Source: JACJWR01 sp963842975
Lineage (GTDB): Bacteria; Actinomycetota; Actinomycetes; S36-B12; UBA10799
Reading direction: 5' to 3'
NCBI GenBank assembly: GCA_963842975.1
Contig: CAWJIH010000013.1
Coordinates: forward strand, 62,001-126,000
DNA: 64,000 bases
In this document: positions 9,419-17,628 of the stretch, one piece after another
How positions within the stretch are numbered: the stretch's first letter is position 1
Layout: every line of letters starts with the position of its first letter
Made by a program: the position numbers and the translations under genes
Notes under the pieces: generated by a model
What the model was told of the DNA's origin: nothing
Databases searched by the model: none
What the model saw: the letters and a program-made list of their open reading frames with translations, nothing else

Positions 9419-9473
9419 CCTGGCGTTTGCTGCAAGCACGACGCAGCAAGGCCAAATCTGGCAGGGTGGAGGG

Positions 9474-10559
9474 GTGTCTGAAGCCATCCTGCTCGTCGGA
9501 GGTCGGGGAACCCGACTGCGACCATTGACAATAAATACGCCAAAACCGATGCTTCCGGTCGCTGGTGTGCCCTTCACCGCGCATCAGATTGCCCGGGCCA
9601 GGGCTGCCGGTGTCACCCGAATTGTGCTCAGCACTTCCTACCGGGCCGAGGTGTTCTCCGAATACTTCGGAGACGGATCCCAGTACGGGGTGGAACTCGT
9701 CTACGTGACCGAGGATTCGCCGCTTGGTACTGGGGGAGCGATTCGTCATGCGGCCCCATACTTGCGCAGCGGACCTGATGAGCCAGTGCTGATCTTCAAC
9801 GGTGACGTACTTTCCGGTCTGGATATCGCTGGGCTCGTGCGCTCGTGGCAGGAGGCCGATGCCGACGTCGCTTTGTACCTGACCCGGGTCGCCGACCCCC
9901 GCGCATTCGGTCTGGTGCCGACCGACGGTGACGGCCGGGTGACCGCGTTCCTGGAAAAGCCCTCCCGTCCAGAGGACATCGTCACAGATCAGATCAACGC
10001 CGGCTGCTACGTGTTCAAGAGGTCGGTGATCGACAACATCCCGCCGGGCAGGGTGGTGAGTGTCGAGCGGGAGACGTTCCCGTCGTTACTGAAATCCGGA
10101 GCCACCGTCATCGGGGTAGTCGATCCGGGGTACTGGCTGGATCTGGGCACTCCGGCCGCCTTCGTCGAAGGATCCCGTGACATCGTCTCTGGCCGAATCC
10201 CGTCACCTGCGCTACCTGGCAACCCGGGACGTTGCCTCGTGCTGCCAGAAGCCCGCGTGAGTCGGGACGCGATCGTGGCCGGCGGATCCGTGGTCGGCAA
10301 TGGAGTCGCGGTGGAGGCCTTCGCCACCGTCGACGGCAGCGTGATTTTCGACCGGGCAAGCATCGGAGTGGGAGCATCGATCGTCGGCAGTATCGTCGGC
10401 GAGGGTGCGGTGATCGGCGCACACACTCGACTGCGCGGTGCGGTGGTGGGGGATGGGGCCAGAATTGGCGCTGAAAACGAGTTATTGGACGGAGCGCGCG
10501 TATGGCCGAATGCGCACATCGCCGACTGTACGGTGCGGTTCTCATCTGATCAGGAGTAG
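9474..10559 (+). CDS. NDP-sugar synthase / mannose-1-phosphate guanylyltransferase-like
   Basis: Makes a nucleotide sugar from a sugar-1-phosphate and NTP, supplying glycan synthesis. The 361 residues open with EAILLVGGRGTRLRPLT, the GGxGTRLxPLT nucleotide-binding loop, followed by TPKPMLPVAG with the conserved Lys. FNGDVLSGLD gives the metal/sugar Asp, and FLEKP and NAGCYVF follow. The last 100 residues are Ile/Val/Gly-rich hexapeptide repeats (SVVGNGVAVEAFATV and similar) of a left-handed beta-helix. Start: GTG at 9474 after a GGTGGAGGG purine-rich stretch; the upstream extension has no family similarity and would overlap the divergent gene. The choice between GDP-mannose and another NDP-sugar cannot be settled here. 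It is three bases from the next gene. Confidence 0.88.
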   Translation: MSEAILLVGGRGTRLRPLTINTPKPMLPVAGVPFTAHQIARARAAGVTRIVLSTSYRAEVFSEYFGDGSQYGVELVYVTEDSPLGTGGAIRHAAPYLRSGPDEPVLIFNGDVLSGLDIAGLVRSWQEADADVALYLTRVADPRAFGLVPTDGDGRVTAFLEKPSRPEDIVTDQINAGCYVFKRSVIDNIPPGRVVSVERETFPSLLKSGATVIGVVDPGYWLDLGTPAAFVEGSRDIVSGRIPSPALPGNPGRCLVLPEARVSRDAIVAGGSVVGNGVAVEAFATVDGSVIFDRASIGVGASIVGSIVGEGAVIGAHTRLRGAVVGDGARIGAENELLDGARVWPNAHIADCTVRFSSDQE

Positions 10560-10562
10560 GTC

Positions 10563-11279
10563 ATGGTCACCACACTGATTGTCGTCGTGGCCCTTGTCAC
10601 CTCGGTGCTCGTGGTGGTCAACCTGCTCACCAACCTCTGGGCCCGGCAGCACTACTTGCTGATTTCTTTCTGGGCCACCGGGGTGTTGATCGCGGTCGCC
10701 TGGTTGGCCGGTCTCAGCTGGCAGTCGCTGGGATTGGATTTCACCTGGGGCACCCAGACGCAAGGACTCATCTGGTCGGCAGCTTTGGTGGCCATCGTGT
10801 TCGTGGGCTATGCGGTCGCCGCCGCGCTGCCGTGGACCCGGAAGGGTTTCGCTGACGCCCGCACCGCCCAGATCGGAGTCGGTAGATTCCTCTACGAGGC
10901 GTTTCTGCGGATCCCGTTCGGCACAGCGCTGATGGAGGAAGTCGCATTCCGTGGAGTGCTGCTGGCGGCCATCAGCGGGGTATGGGGGCTCGGTTGGGGG
11001 GTCGCCGGCTCGTCCATCCTCTTCGGTTTCTGGCATCTGCTGCCTGCGCTTGAATTTCACGAGGCCTCCACCACCACCGATCGGCTGGGTAACAACTGGC
11101 GCGGGAAACTCATCACGGTATCTGGTCAGATATTGGGTACCGGTCTCGCTGGCGTGGGCTTCTGCATGGTGCGCATCTGGTCGGACAGTTTGCTGCCCGC
11201 TATCGCCCTGCATGCGTCACTGAACGCGCTTGGCTTCGCGCTGAGTTGGGCCTTCGCTCGGCGCTTGCGTTCGCTGTAG
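10563..11279 (+). CDS. CPBP-family intramembrane glutamic endopeptidase
   Basis: A polytopic membrane protein of the CAAX-prenyl protease/bacteriocin-processing (CPBP, ABI) family, 238 residues. The conserved motifs are present: EEVAFRG (Glu125-Glu126, Arg130), FGFWHLLPA with the motif-2 His, and ALHASLNALGF with the motif-3 His/Asn. About six hydrophobic segments can be seen. Start: ATG at 10563, only three bases after the previous stop, with AGGAG in the end of the upstream gene, so the two are translated together. The substrate is unknown; bacterial members process peptides or take part in immunity and signalling. Confidence 0.88.
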   Translation: MVTTLIVVVALVTSVLVVVNLLTNLWARQHYLLISFWATGVLIAVAWLAGLSWQSLGLDFTWGTQTQGLIWSAALVAIVFVGYAVAAALPWTRKGFADARTAQIGVGRFLYEAFLRIPFGTALMEEVAFRGVLLAAISGVWGLGWGVAGSSILFGFWHLLPALEFHEASTTTDRLGNNWRGKLITVSGQILGTGLAGVGFCMVRIWSDSLLPAIALHASLNALGFALSWAFARRLRSL

Positions 11280-11294
11280 CGGCTGCGCGGTTCG

Positions 11295-12209
11295 GTGTCA
11301 TCAGTCATGTTGAGCCGCGAGTATTCGCTGCAACGGCCGATCGACCTTTGGGGAACCATCGGCCCATTGCGCTACGGTCGCGACCCGAGTTGGCGACGAA
11401 TCCCCGGCGGCTTCGCGAAAGCCAGCCTCACCCCCATCGGTCCCGGCCTGGAGGTGGTCACCGTCGAGGCCAAAACTGGCCACGTGTCCGGTGAGTTCCA
11501 CGGGCCGGGCGGGCCATGGCTGGCCGACCGGCTGCCGGATTTGCTCGGTGCCAATGATGAGGTGAATGATTTCGACCCGCCGGAGGTGCTCGCCCTGACC
11601 TGGCGCCGCCGGCCCGGCTTGCGGGTGCCGCGCTCTGGTTTGGTGTTCGAAGCTTTCGTACCTGTGGTCCTGGGGCAGAAGGTCACCGGGGTGGAGGCTT
11701 TCGCCTCCTACCGGAGGCTGCTGATGAAGTTCGGAACTCCAGTGGGGTGCGGGCCGTTCCCGGAACTGATCGTGGCGCCTACCCCGAGAAGTTGGGCGAA
11801 CATCCCCTCGTGGGAGTGGCACCAAGCCGGAGTTGGCCCACAGCGGTCCCGCACCATCGTCGTGGCCGCTCGCAGGGCCGAGGCTCTCGAACAGCTCACC
11901 GATGTACCTGCACCGCAGGCCCACCGCGCCCTACGGTCCCTGATGGGCGTCGGCGAATGGACCGCCGCGGAGGTGGCCCAGCGGGCACTAGGCGACGCCG
12001 ATGCGCTGTCGGTTGGGGACTTTCACGTTGCTCGCAACGTCGTCTTCGCGCTCACTGGACGTACCGACGGCACGGATCCGCAGATGCTGGAATTGTTGGC
12101 CGGCTGGTCACCACACCGACACCGAATTCAGCGACTCGTCGAACTCGCCCGGATTCATCCGCCGCGTCGGGGGCCGCGGTACCGAGGCCACGACTTCCGG
12201 GCGATGTGA
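11295..12209 (+). CDS. DNA-3-methyladenine glycosylase-like HhH-GPD protein (AlkA type)
   Basis: A base-excision repair glycosylase that would remove alkylated purines. The 304 residues carry an N-terminal domain and the HhH-GPD core. The hairpin-helix-hairpin LMGVGEWTA is at 216-224, followed by ALSVGDFHVARN with the catalytic Asp at about 242. No 4Fe-4S cluster cysteines follow, as in AlkA. The C-terminal PHRHRIQRLVEL fits the last helices. The start may be GTG 11295 or ATG 11307; neither has a good ribosome-binding site. It sits between an envelope block and a helicase gene without clear operon links. Confidence 0.87.
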   Translation: MSSVMLSREYSLQRPIDLWGTIGPLRYGRDPSWRRIPGGFAKASLTPIGPGLEVVTVEAKTGHVSGEFHGPGGPWLADRLPDLLGANDEVNDFDPPEVLALTWRRRPGLRVPRSGLVFEAFVPVVLGQKVTGVEAFASYRRLLMKFGTPVGCGPFPELIVAPTPRSWANIPSWEWHQAGVGPQRSRTIVVAARRAEALEQLTDVPAPQAHRALRSLMGVGEWTAAEVAQRALGDADALSVGDFHVARNVVFALTGRTDGTDPQMLELLAGWSPHRHRIQRLVELARIHPPRRGPRYRGHDFRAM

Positions 12210-12276
12210 TCGTCGATCTGGCCATTTGGGCTTGTCGCCCTGCGTGTGGGAGCCTCCGGGTCGACGATCTCGTAGT

Positions 12277-12288
12277 TAGGCTCAAGCC
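12277..12288 (+). promoter_or_regulatory. -10 box TAGGCT, leaderless start of the helicase gene
   Basis: TAGGCT (12277-12282) lies six bases before the ATG at 12289. No Shine-Dalgarno sequence is present, so a leaderless mRNA is likely. Confidence 0.5.
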
Positions 12289-14613
12289 ATGGCGGCATGG
12301 CCCACACCGCAGGCGGAATGGCGGTCGTATCAGGTAGGGGCGCTCGAAGCCATCGAGCGTGTCTGGGCCGCCGGTGACTCCAGGACGATGGTCGTCCTGC
12401 CGCCCGGCTCGGGCAAGACCATGGTGGGGTTGGCCGCTGCAGCGGCATTGTCCCGGCGGACGCTGATATTGAGCCCGAACACGGCGATCCAAGGCCAATG
12501 GGTGGAGCAGTGGCGGCAGTTGTGGCTGGGAGGGGATCCGCGCCGACCGATGGCCCCGACCATCGGGACCTCCCGCACCCTGGACCACGACATCACCAGC
12601 CTCACCTACCAGTCGGTCGCGACGTTCGACCCCGACGCCGAGGTGGATGACGACGGCCTGCAGGTTCCGGGTCATGTGCATCGGTTGACCCCGGCTGCCC
12701 GCGGGGTTTTCGATCGGCTGCGCGAGTTGGGTGAGGTGACCCTCATCCTCGACGAGTGTCACCACTTGCTCGCGGTGTGGGGTGAACTGCTGAGCCAGAT
12801 GCTGGCCGAACTTCCCAAGGTACGGGTGCTGGGCCTCACGGCGACCCCGGCCAGTTCGCTCACGGAATCCGAGGCCGCCCTCGCCAGCTCACTATTAGGA
12901 GAGCCAGCGTTCGAGGCGTCGATTCCAGCACTGATCAAACAGGGCTATCTCGCTCCTTACGCGGAGTTGGCATGGCTGTGCGAGCCGACGGCAGCGGAAC
13001 AGGAATGGCTGGCCACAAACTCCCAGCGATTCGCTGAAGTGAAAGCGTCGTTGACGGCGCCGGACTTCGCCAGCACACCGTTCTTCGAGTGGCTCGACGT
13101 GTTCAGTTCGCGCTACTCAGCCAAGGAGTGGTTGGACACCGAACGGCGTCGGCCGGACGTGGCTGTAGCTGTGATGCGCGCGTTTGGGGAGGGCCTGGTG
13201 GCGACCGCGCCGGAGGGCGCCCGAACTCGTGAGAGCTACCGGCAACCTATGTCCGCCGACGACTGGGCAGTGCTGATGGGCGAATTCGCCAGCGAAGTGC
13301 TGCGGGAGTCCGACGACGAGCGCGACGCCGCCGCCCTGGCAGAACTTCGGCGGGCGTTGCCGTCGATCGGCTACCGGCTCACCAGCAGCGGCGTTACCCG
13401 CGGCAGGTCCCCGGTAGACCGAGTGGTGGCACGCAGCGAAGCCAAGAGCCGCGCGGCAGTGGAGATTGTGGCAGCCGAGTCGTTGAACATCCCGCGGCAG
13501 ATGCGGGTGCTGATTCTGTGTGATCACGAAAAGGCCACCGCCACCGTTCCGGCGACGCTGCGAGATGTTCTCGACCCACAGACCGGTTCGGCGCGGCAGG
13601 TCGCCGGGCTGCTGGCTGGGGACATGCGCCTGGCCGGGCGCGGCGTCGCCTTGGTGACCGGCACCACCGTTGCCGCGAATGCCCGCGGCGCCGCGATCTT
13701 GCGGGCGGCGCGGCCCGACGTGCCCTGGCACACCGACGGCACACTGACCTACTTCGGCGGTGGTTTGACCGAAGACACCACGCCCGGAGTCCCAGGCTGG
13801 AGCGGATCGACCGGGTGGGGTCCCAAAACCTGGGTGCCGATGGTGACGCAGATGTTCGACGAGGGTGCGTTGTCGGTACTGGTCGGCACTAGGGCCTTGC
13901 TGGGGGAAGGTTGGAATGCCCCTGCAGTCACTACCGTCGTTGATTTGTCAACAGCGACAACGTCCACCGCGGTGGTGCAGATCCGGGGTCGAGCCCTTCG
14001 TCTGAACCCAGACTGGTCGGACAAAGTCGCGCACACCTGGACGCCGGTGTGCGTGGCTCCGGGTCAGGCCCGCGGGCTGGCCGACTACGAGCGGTTGGTG
14101 CGCAAACACGACGGCTACTTCGGCCTCGACGAACTAGGTGAGGTGGTTGCGGGACTGCGGCATATCGACTCGGCGCTATCACCTTTTGCCCCGCCGCCAG
14201 AGCTCTCCTTCGACGCCTTCAACGCGCACATGTTGGTGCGCGCCGAGCAGCGCACGAACACCCGTGAGTCGTGGCGGATCGGGGCGCCATTCGACGACGT
14301 GGTGACACCTGCCCTGCAGGTGGCCGAACACGGCAGCGCCGATCAGCCTGCGGCGGTCGCTGCCGAGGTCGGAACCGTCGACGCGGAGGCAGTACGTGTC
14401 CGGAGGGGCAGCCGTAGGTGTGCGCCCCACCCCCGCCGGACTGTCGGAGAATGTCGCTCGGTGGCGACTAGGTCCGGTCGCGGCAGTAGTGGGTGTGGCC
14501 CTGGCTGCCTTCGCGGCGCTGCTGTTGCCGAATCGGGCCGTGGGGGTTGGGCTTTTCGTGTTGCTGGCAGTTTCCGCTGGAGTATCCATCGTGATGCTGC
14601 GCCGGGCTGCTGA
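12289..14613 (+). CDS. DEAD/DEAH-box superfamily 2 helicase
   Basis: An ATP-dependent nucleic-acid helicase or translocase. Motifs occur in order: Q-like WRSYQVGALEAI near the start, Walker A PGSGKT (39-44), DECH (155-158), TAT (184-186), a long insert, a second RecA domain with LLGEGWNAPAVTTVVDLS, and motif VI QIRGRALRL. From about base 14390 onward the frame becomes Arg/Cys/Gly/Ser-rich (RRGSRRCAPHPRR...), unlike the rest, while the +1 frame becomes protein-like. The true product is therefore probably longer, continuing into 14396-15118 after a single-base indel. As read, the product is 774 residues. The exact role (DNA repair or RNA metabolism) is unknown. Confidence 0.88.
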   Translation: MAAWPTPQAEWRSYQVGALEAIERVWAAGDSRTMVVLPPGSGKTMVGLAAAAALSRRTLILSPNTAIQGQWVEQWRQLWLGGDPRRPMAPTIGTSRTLDHDITSLTYQSVATFDPDAEVDDDGLQVPGHVHRLTPAARGVFDRLRELGEVTLILDECHHLLAVWGELLSQMLAELPKVRVLGLTATPASSLTESEAALASSLLGEPAFEASIPALIKQGYLAPYAELAWLCEPTAAEQEWLATNSQRFAEVKASLTAPDFASTPFFEWLDVFSSRYSAKEWLDTERRRPDVAVAVMRAFGEGLVATAPEGARTRESYRQPMSADDWAVLMGEFASEVLRESDDERDAAALAELRRALPSIGYRLTSSGVTRGRSPVDRVVARSEAKSRAAVEIVAAESLNIPRQMRVLILCDHEKATATVPATLRDVLDPQTGSARQVAGLLAGDMRLAGRGVALVTGTTVAANARGAAILRAARPDVPWHTDGTLTYFGGGLTEDTTPGVPGWSGSTGWGPKTWVPMVTQMFDEGALSVLVGTRALLGEGWNAPAVTTVVDLSTATTSTAVVQIRGRALRLNPDWSDKVAHTWTPVCVAPGQARGLADYERLVRKHDGYFGLDELGEVVAGLRHIDSALSPFAPPPELSFDAFNAHMLVRAEQRTNTRESWRIGAPFDDVVTPALQVAEHGSADQPAAVAAEVGTVDAEAVRVRRGSRRCAPHPRRTVGECRSVATRSGRGSSGCGPGCLRGAAVAESGRGGWAFRVAGSFRWSIHRDAAPGC

Positions 14614-15118
14614 CGAACGAGCAGTTGCGGCCTATCTCCAAGCCGAAGCGGCGCCCGGAATCGAGACCTACGCTGCGGTGATCGCAAGTGCGCTGGGGTA
14701 TCCCGACGGCGTCCGATTCCGGGTTCGCGACGGGGTAACGCTGGTGGATCTACCTGGTCCCGCCGCGCCAGATTTTGCTGGTGCGCTCGACGAATTGCTC
14801 AATGAGCCGGGCCGGCCTCGTTATGTGATTGGCCGGCCGGTGCTGCCCGCGCTGCCCAATGATCGGCGTGCTGCGGTGGCGATTGCCAGGAAGGCGGCTG
14901 CGGGGGCGCTTGAGGTACCGCTGGTGTGCCACGCGGTACCAACCATCTTCGGCATCAACGCCGAGGCTTTGCCACCCTTCGTCGCAGCCTGGCAGCGGCA
15001 CGTCGCTGACACCTCCCCACTGTTCACGAGGTCTCCGGCAGGCGCTGGTTTGCTGGCGGCAGCGGACTTGGCAAGCCCTGCTGGGGTGACAACCGCTGTT
15101 CGAGTGGCCTGGGAATAG
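14396..15118 (+). CDS. Membrane-anchored domain, probably the shifted C-terminus of the helicase
   Basis: 240 residues beginning with VGVRPTPAGLSENVARWRL, then two hydrophobic segments (about 27-45 and 49-66) and a soluble domain rich in short beta-like stretches that ends RSPAGAGLLAAADLAS. It overlaps the helicase frame by 218 bp, far more than normal for coupled genes. Dropping one G from the GGGG at 14405-14408 would fuse it in frame to the helicase. My recollection is that long actinobacterial helicases of this group carry a similar tail, but I could not check this. Against fusion, GGAGG lies six bases upstream of GTG 14396, so separate translation is possible. Confidence 0.6.
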   Translation: MSGGAAVGVRPTPAGLSENVARWRLGPVAAVVGVALAAFAALLLPNRAVGVGLFVLLAVSAGVSIVMLRRAADERAVAAYLQAEAAPGIETYAAVIASALGYPDGVRFRVRDGVTLVDLPGPAAPDFAGALDELLNEPGRPRYVIGRPVLPALPNDRRAAVAIARKAAAGALEVPLVCHAVPTIFGINAEALPPFVAAWQRHVADTSPLFTRSPAGAGLLAAADLASPAGVTTAVRVAWE

Positions 15119-15131
15119 CCGAGACTCCGCC

Positions 15132-15899
15132 TCAGTCGGCAAGGAGCCGGGCGGCCAACTGCTCTGGGTAGTGCGCGGGGAGGCCAAGCCCGTTCGTGAG
15201 GAAACCGCGCAACGATCCGTGGGCTTCGTGCATGGCGGCCCAGGCGGCTTCGAGATAGGCAGCCTCCACGCCCAGCGCGGGCGCGAAGGCACTGAGATCA
15301 CGCCCCTGCGCGGACACGGCGTCCAGCACTGGTGCGAGCAGCCGGGAGATCTCTGGCCCAGACGCAAGGTAGTCGGCGACGACGTCGTCCCATGACACCC
15401 CAACCGCGGACAGGGTCACGGCCGCTAGCCACCCGGTGCGGTCTTTTCCGGCCGTGCAGTGAAACAGAGTCGCCCCGGAATCCTCGTCCAGCAGGTGGGA
15501 TAGCACATCAGCGGTGGCCGCGACCGCACTCGGCAGCGTGGCGAAACTCTGATACGACGAGATCATGATGGCGCGGACATCCACCGCGGTGAGAGCGGAA
15601 GCGGCACCACCCATCACGGCCTGTGCCATCGCGCCCAGGTTGGCTGCACCCGATTCGGGGGAGTCACTAAGCAGGTCGGCAACGACATGTCTGGTGGAAC
15701 GTGGGAGCAGATCGGGACGTTGATCGCGTTCGGCGACGGTACGCAGGTCGAACACGGTGCTGATCCCGAGCTCAGTCAACGAGTCCCGAGCCGCCGCATC
15801 GGTGGGTGCCGCGGAGCGGAAGACGACACCTTGCCGGATCGTCGAACCACCAGAGGTGCGATAGCCGCCGAGATCGCGACCATTGGGCAACTGCTTCAC
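15132..15899 (-). CDS. Tyrosine/dual-specificity protein phosphatase (PTP signature)
   Basis: A cysteine-based phosphatase of the bacterial Y_phosphatase3 type, 255 residues. The active-site loop HCTAGKDRTG is at 147-156, with nucleophile Cys148 and Arg154. The upstream RDLGGYRT and FRSAAPTDA and the loop VFDLRTVAERDQ are typical of the group, which includes the secreted mycobacterial PtpB. No signal peptide is visible. The second half ends with helices predicted to cap the active site. Start: GTG at 15899, six bases after a TAATGT -10 box. Targets could be phosphoproteins or phosphoinositides. It is divergent from the transporter gene at 15997. Confidence 0.88.
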   Translation of the reverse strand: MKQLPNGRDLGGYRTSGGSTIRQGVVFRSAAPTDAAARDSLTELGISTVFDLRTVAERDQRPDLLPRSTRHVVADLLSDSPESGAANLGAMAQAVMGGAASALTAVDVRAIMISSYQSFATLPSAVAATADVLSHLLDEDSGATLFHCTAGKDRTGWLAAVTLSAVGVSWDDVVADYLASGPEISRLLAPVLDAVSAQGRDLSAFAPALGVEAAYLEAAWAAMHEAHGSLRGFLTNGLGLPAHYPEQLAARLLAD

Positions 15900-15911
15900 C
15901 GTTACACATTA
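15900..15911 (-). promoter_or_regulatory. -10 box TAATGT, leaderless start of the phosphatase gene
   Basis: On the minus strand TAATGT (15906-15911) is followed by six bases and the GTG start at 15899, with no ribosome-binding site. It is the best -10 match among the leaderless candidates in this window. Confidence 0.55.
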
Positions 15912-15996
15912 CGAGGCGCAGCGACGGGCACTGCCGGACGGGTGAGCGGGGTGCGGCACACTGCTAACGGCCACACACCGGTGGACTGGAGGGGCC

Positions 15997-17625
15997 ATGG
16001 ACGTCGGCACGATTTGGGGCACCATCGCAGATGCTGCTGCGGAGTCACCAGTGCTGCTCATTGCGATCCTCCTGGGGATCGGCTCGCTGCTGGGTCAGGT
16101 GCAAGTCCGCGGCTTCGGGTTGGGTCCGGCGGCGGTGCTCTTCACCGCGCTGTTCCTTTCGGCTACCGATCCCGATTTGGTGCTGCCTGCCGTGGTCGGC
16201 AGCTTGGGGCTTGCACTGTTCGCCTACACCGTCGGGTTGAACGCTGGCCCGAGCTTCTTCGCCCTGCTCCGACGCGGCAGCAGAGTCATCGTCTACACCG
16301 CGATCGTGTTGGTGGTCGCCGGTGTTGCGACCGCAGTGCTGGCCCGATTTGCTGGACTCAGCGGTGGCATGGCCGCCGGCATCTATGCCGGTGCGATCAC
16401 GAATACGCCGGCGCTCGCGGCTGCCAGCGAGCAGATTCCTGGCGAGGACACGGTGGTGGGCTATTCATTGACCTACCTCTATGGCGTGCTTGGAATGCTC
16501 ATCGCGGCCACCTACGCACTGCGAAAGTCCGCCCGGGATTCGGACGAGGTTGCAGCAGCAGAAGACGAAGACCACCTCATCACCAGGAATGTCCGGGTGG
16601 AACGTCCGGACCTGCCGAGCCTGGGCGCTCTGATGGAAATGTATGGCGGACGGGTCCGGTTCTCCCGAATCATGCGCGGCGATGAGCCAGGCCACGTCGG
16701 TGAACTCGACGTGGCCACCGACGACACGCTGCCGTTACCCGGTGACATTCTCACCGTGGTGGGTGATCCGGACACCGTCGGCGACATCACTGTGGACGTG
16801 GGTCATGCCTCCACCGTCGCGCTCGACATGGATCGTCGGCGGGTCGATTTCCGCCGCCTAACCGTGTCGGATGAGAAGGTATCGGGCTATCGGATCGGCG
16901 ACCTGAAGTTGGAGCGGCGCTTCGGCGCCACTGCCACCAGGGTGCGGCGCGGGGATGTGGACCTCCTAGCCACGGACGACCTGCCGCTGCTGATCGGCGA
17001 CCGGGTGCGAATCGTGGCCCCGCGGGACCGGATGGACGAGGTGGCTAGGTTCTTCGGCGACTCCGAGACGAAGGTTTCCCACGTCAATGCCGCCGGTTTG
17101 GGCCTGGGATTGTCCATCGGGGTGTTGTTTGGGCTGCTGGTTTGGCCGCTGCCAGGCGGGTTGACGTTCAGCCTCGGGGTGGCAGGCGGCTCGCTGCTCG
17201 TGGGGCTGGTGCTCGGCCGCGCCATGCGCACCGGCCCGATCGTGTGGACCCTGCCGGGACAGGTATCCAGCGCCATCGGGCAACTGGGCATGTTGCTGTT
17301 CTTGGCCTACGCCGGTTCCACAGCTGGGCCCGCCTTGCAGCGCGCCCTCGGCGATGACGAAGTGTGGCTCGCCTTGGCGATTGGTTTCGTGATCACGTCC
17401 ATGGTCGGCATAGCTTTGGTGCTGCTTGGCCGGACGGTGGGCAAACTCGACCGACCGATGGTGGCCGGCACCGTGGCAGGGGCCGCAACACAGCCAGCAG
17501 TTTTGGCCCAGGCGAACTCGGCCTCGGGCAGCCCGCGGGTCAACTTGGGCTATGCCCTGGTGTACCCGGCGGCCATGATCGTCAAGGTGATAGTTGCGCC
17601 GCTGGTCGGCACGCTGCTGTTCTGA
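15997..17625 (+). CDS. Putative transporter of the AspT/YidE (AAE) family with TrkA-C domains
   Basis: A 542-residue membrane transporter with two blocks of about five transmembrane segments (residues about 17-170 and 365-540) separated by a cytoplasmic region that carries two RCK_C/TrkA-C-like domains (GDILTVVGDPDTV and GDRVRIVAPRDRM). Repeated duplicated motifs in the membrane halves, YAGAITNTPALAAA and VAGAATQPAVLAQA, are typical of the Asp-Al exchanger family. Start: ATG at 15997 with GGAGGGG upstream. The family includes aspartate:alanine and succinate antiporters; the substrate here cannot be inferred. Its stop is three bases from the convergent methyltransferase-like gene. Confidence 0.87.
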   Translation: MDVGTIWGTIADAAAESPVLLIAILLGIGSLLGQVQVRGFGLGPAAVLFTALFLSATDPDLVLPAVVGSLGLALFAYTVGLNAGPSFFALLRRGSRVIVYTAIVLVVAGVATAVLARFAGLSGGMAAGIYAGAITNTPALAAASEQIPGEDTVVGYSLTYLYGVLGMLIAATYALRKSARDSDEVAAAEDEDHLITRNVRVERPDLPSLGALMEMYGGRVRFSRIMRGDEPGHVGELDVATDDTLPLPGDILTVVGDPDTVGDITVDVGHASTVALDMDRRRVDFRRLTVSDEKVSGYRIGDLKLERRFGATATRVRRGDVDLLATDDLPLLIGDRVRIVAPRDRMDEVARFFGDSETKVSHVNAAGLGLGLSIGVLFGLLVWPLPGGLTFSLGVAGGSLLVGLVLGRAMRTGPIVWTLPGQVSSAIGQLGMLLFLAYAGSTAGPALQRALGDDEVWLALAIGFVITSMVGIALVLLGRTVGKLDRPMVAGTVAGAATQPAVLAQANSASGSPRVNLGYALVYPAAMIVKVIVAPLVGTLLF

Positions 17626-17628
17626 GGT

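Noticed and set aside
8224..9543. A 439-codon minus-strand frame running from the TIGR03089 gene into the LCP gene
   Set aside because: Only the N-terminal part (from 9405 down to about 9020) is real TIGR03089 sequence. The rest is read out of frame beyond the indel and antisense-like.
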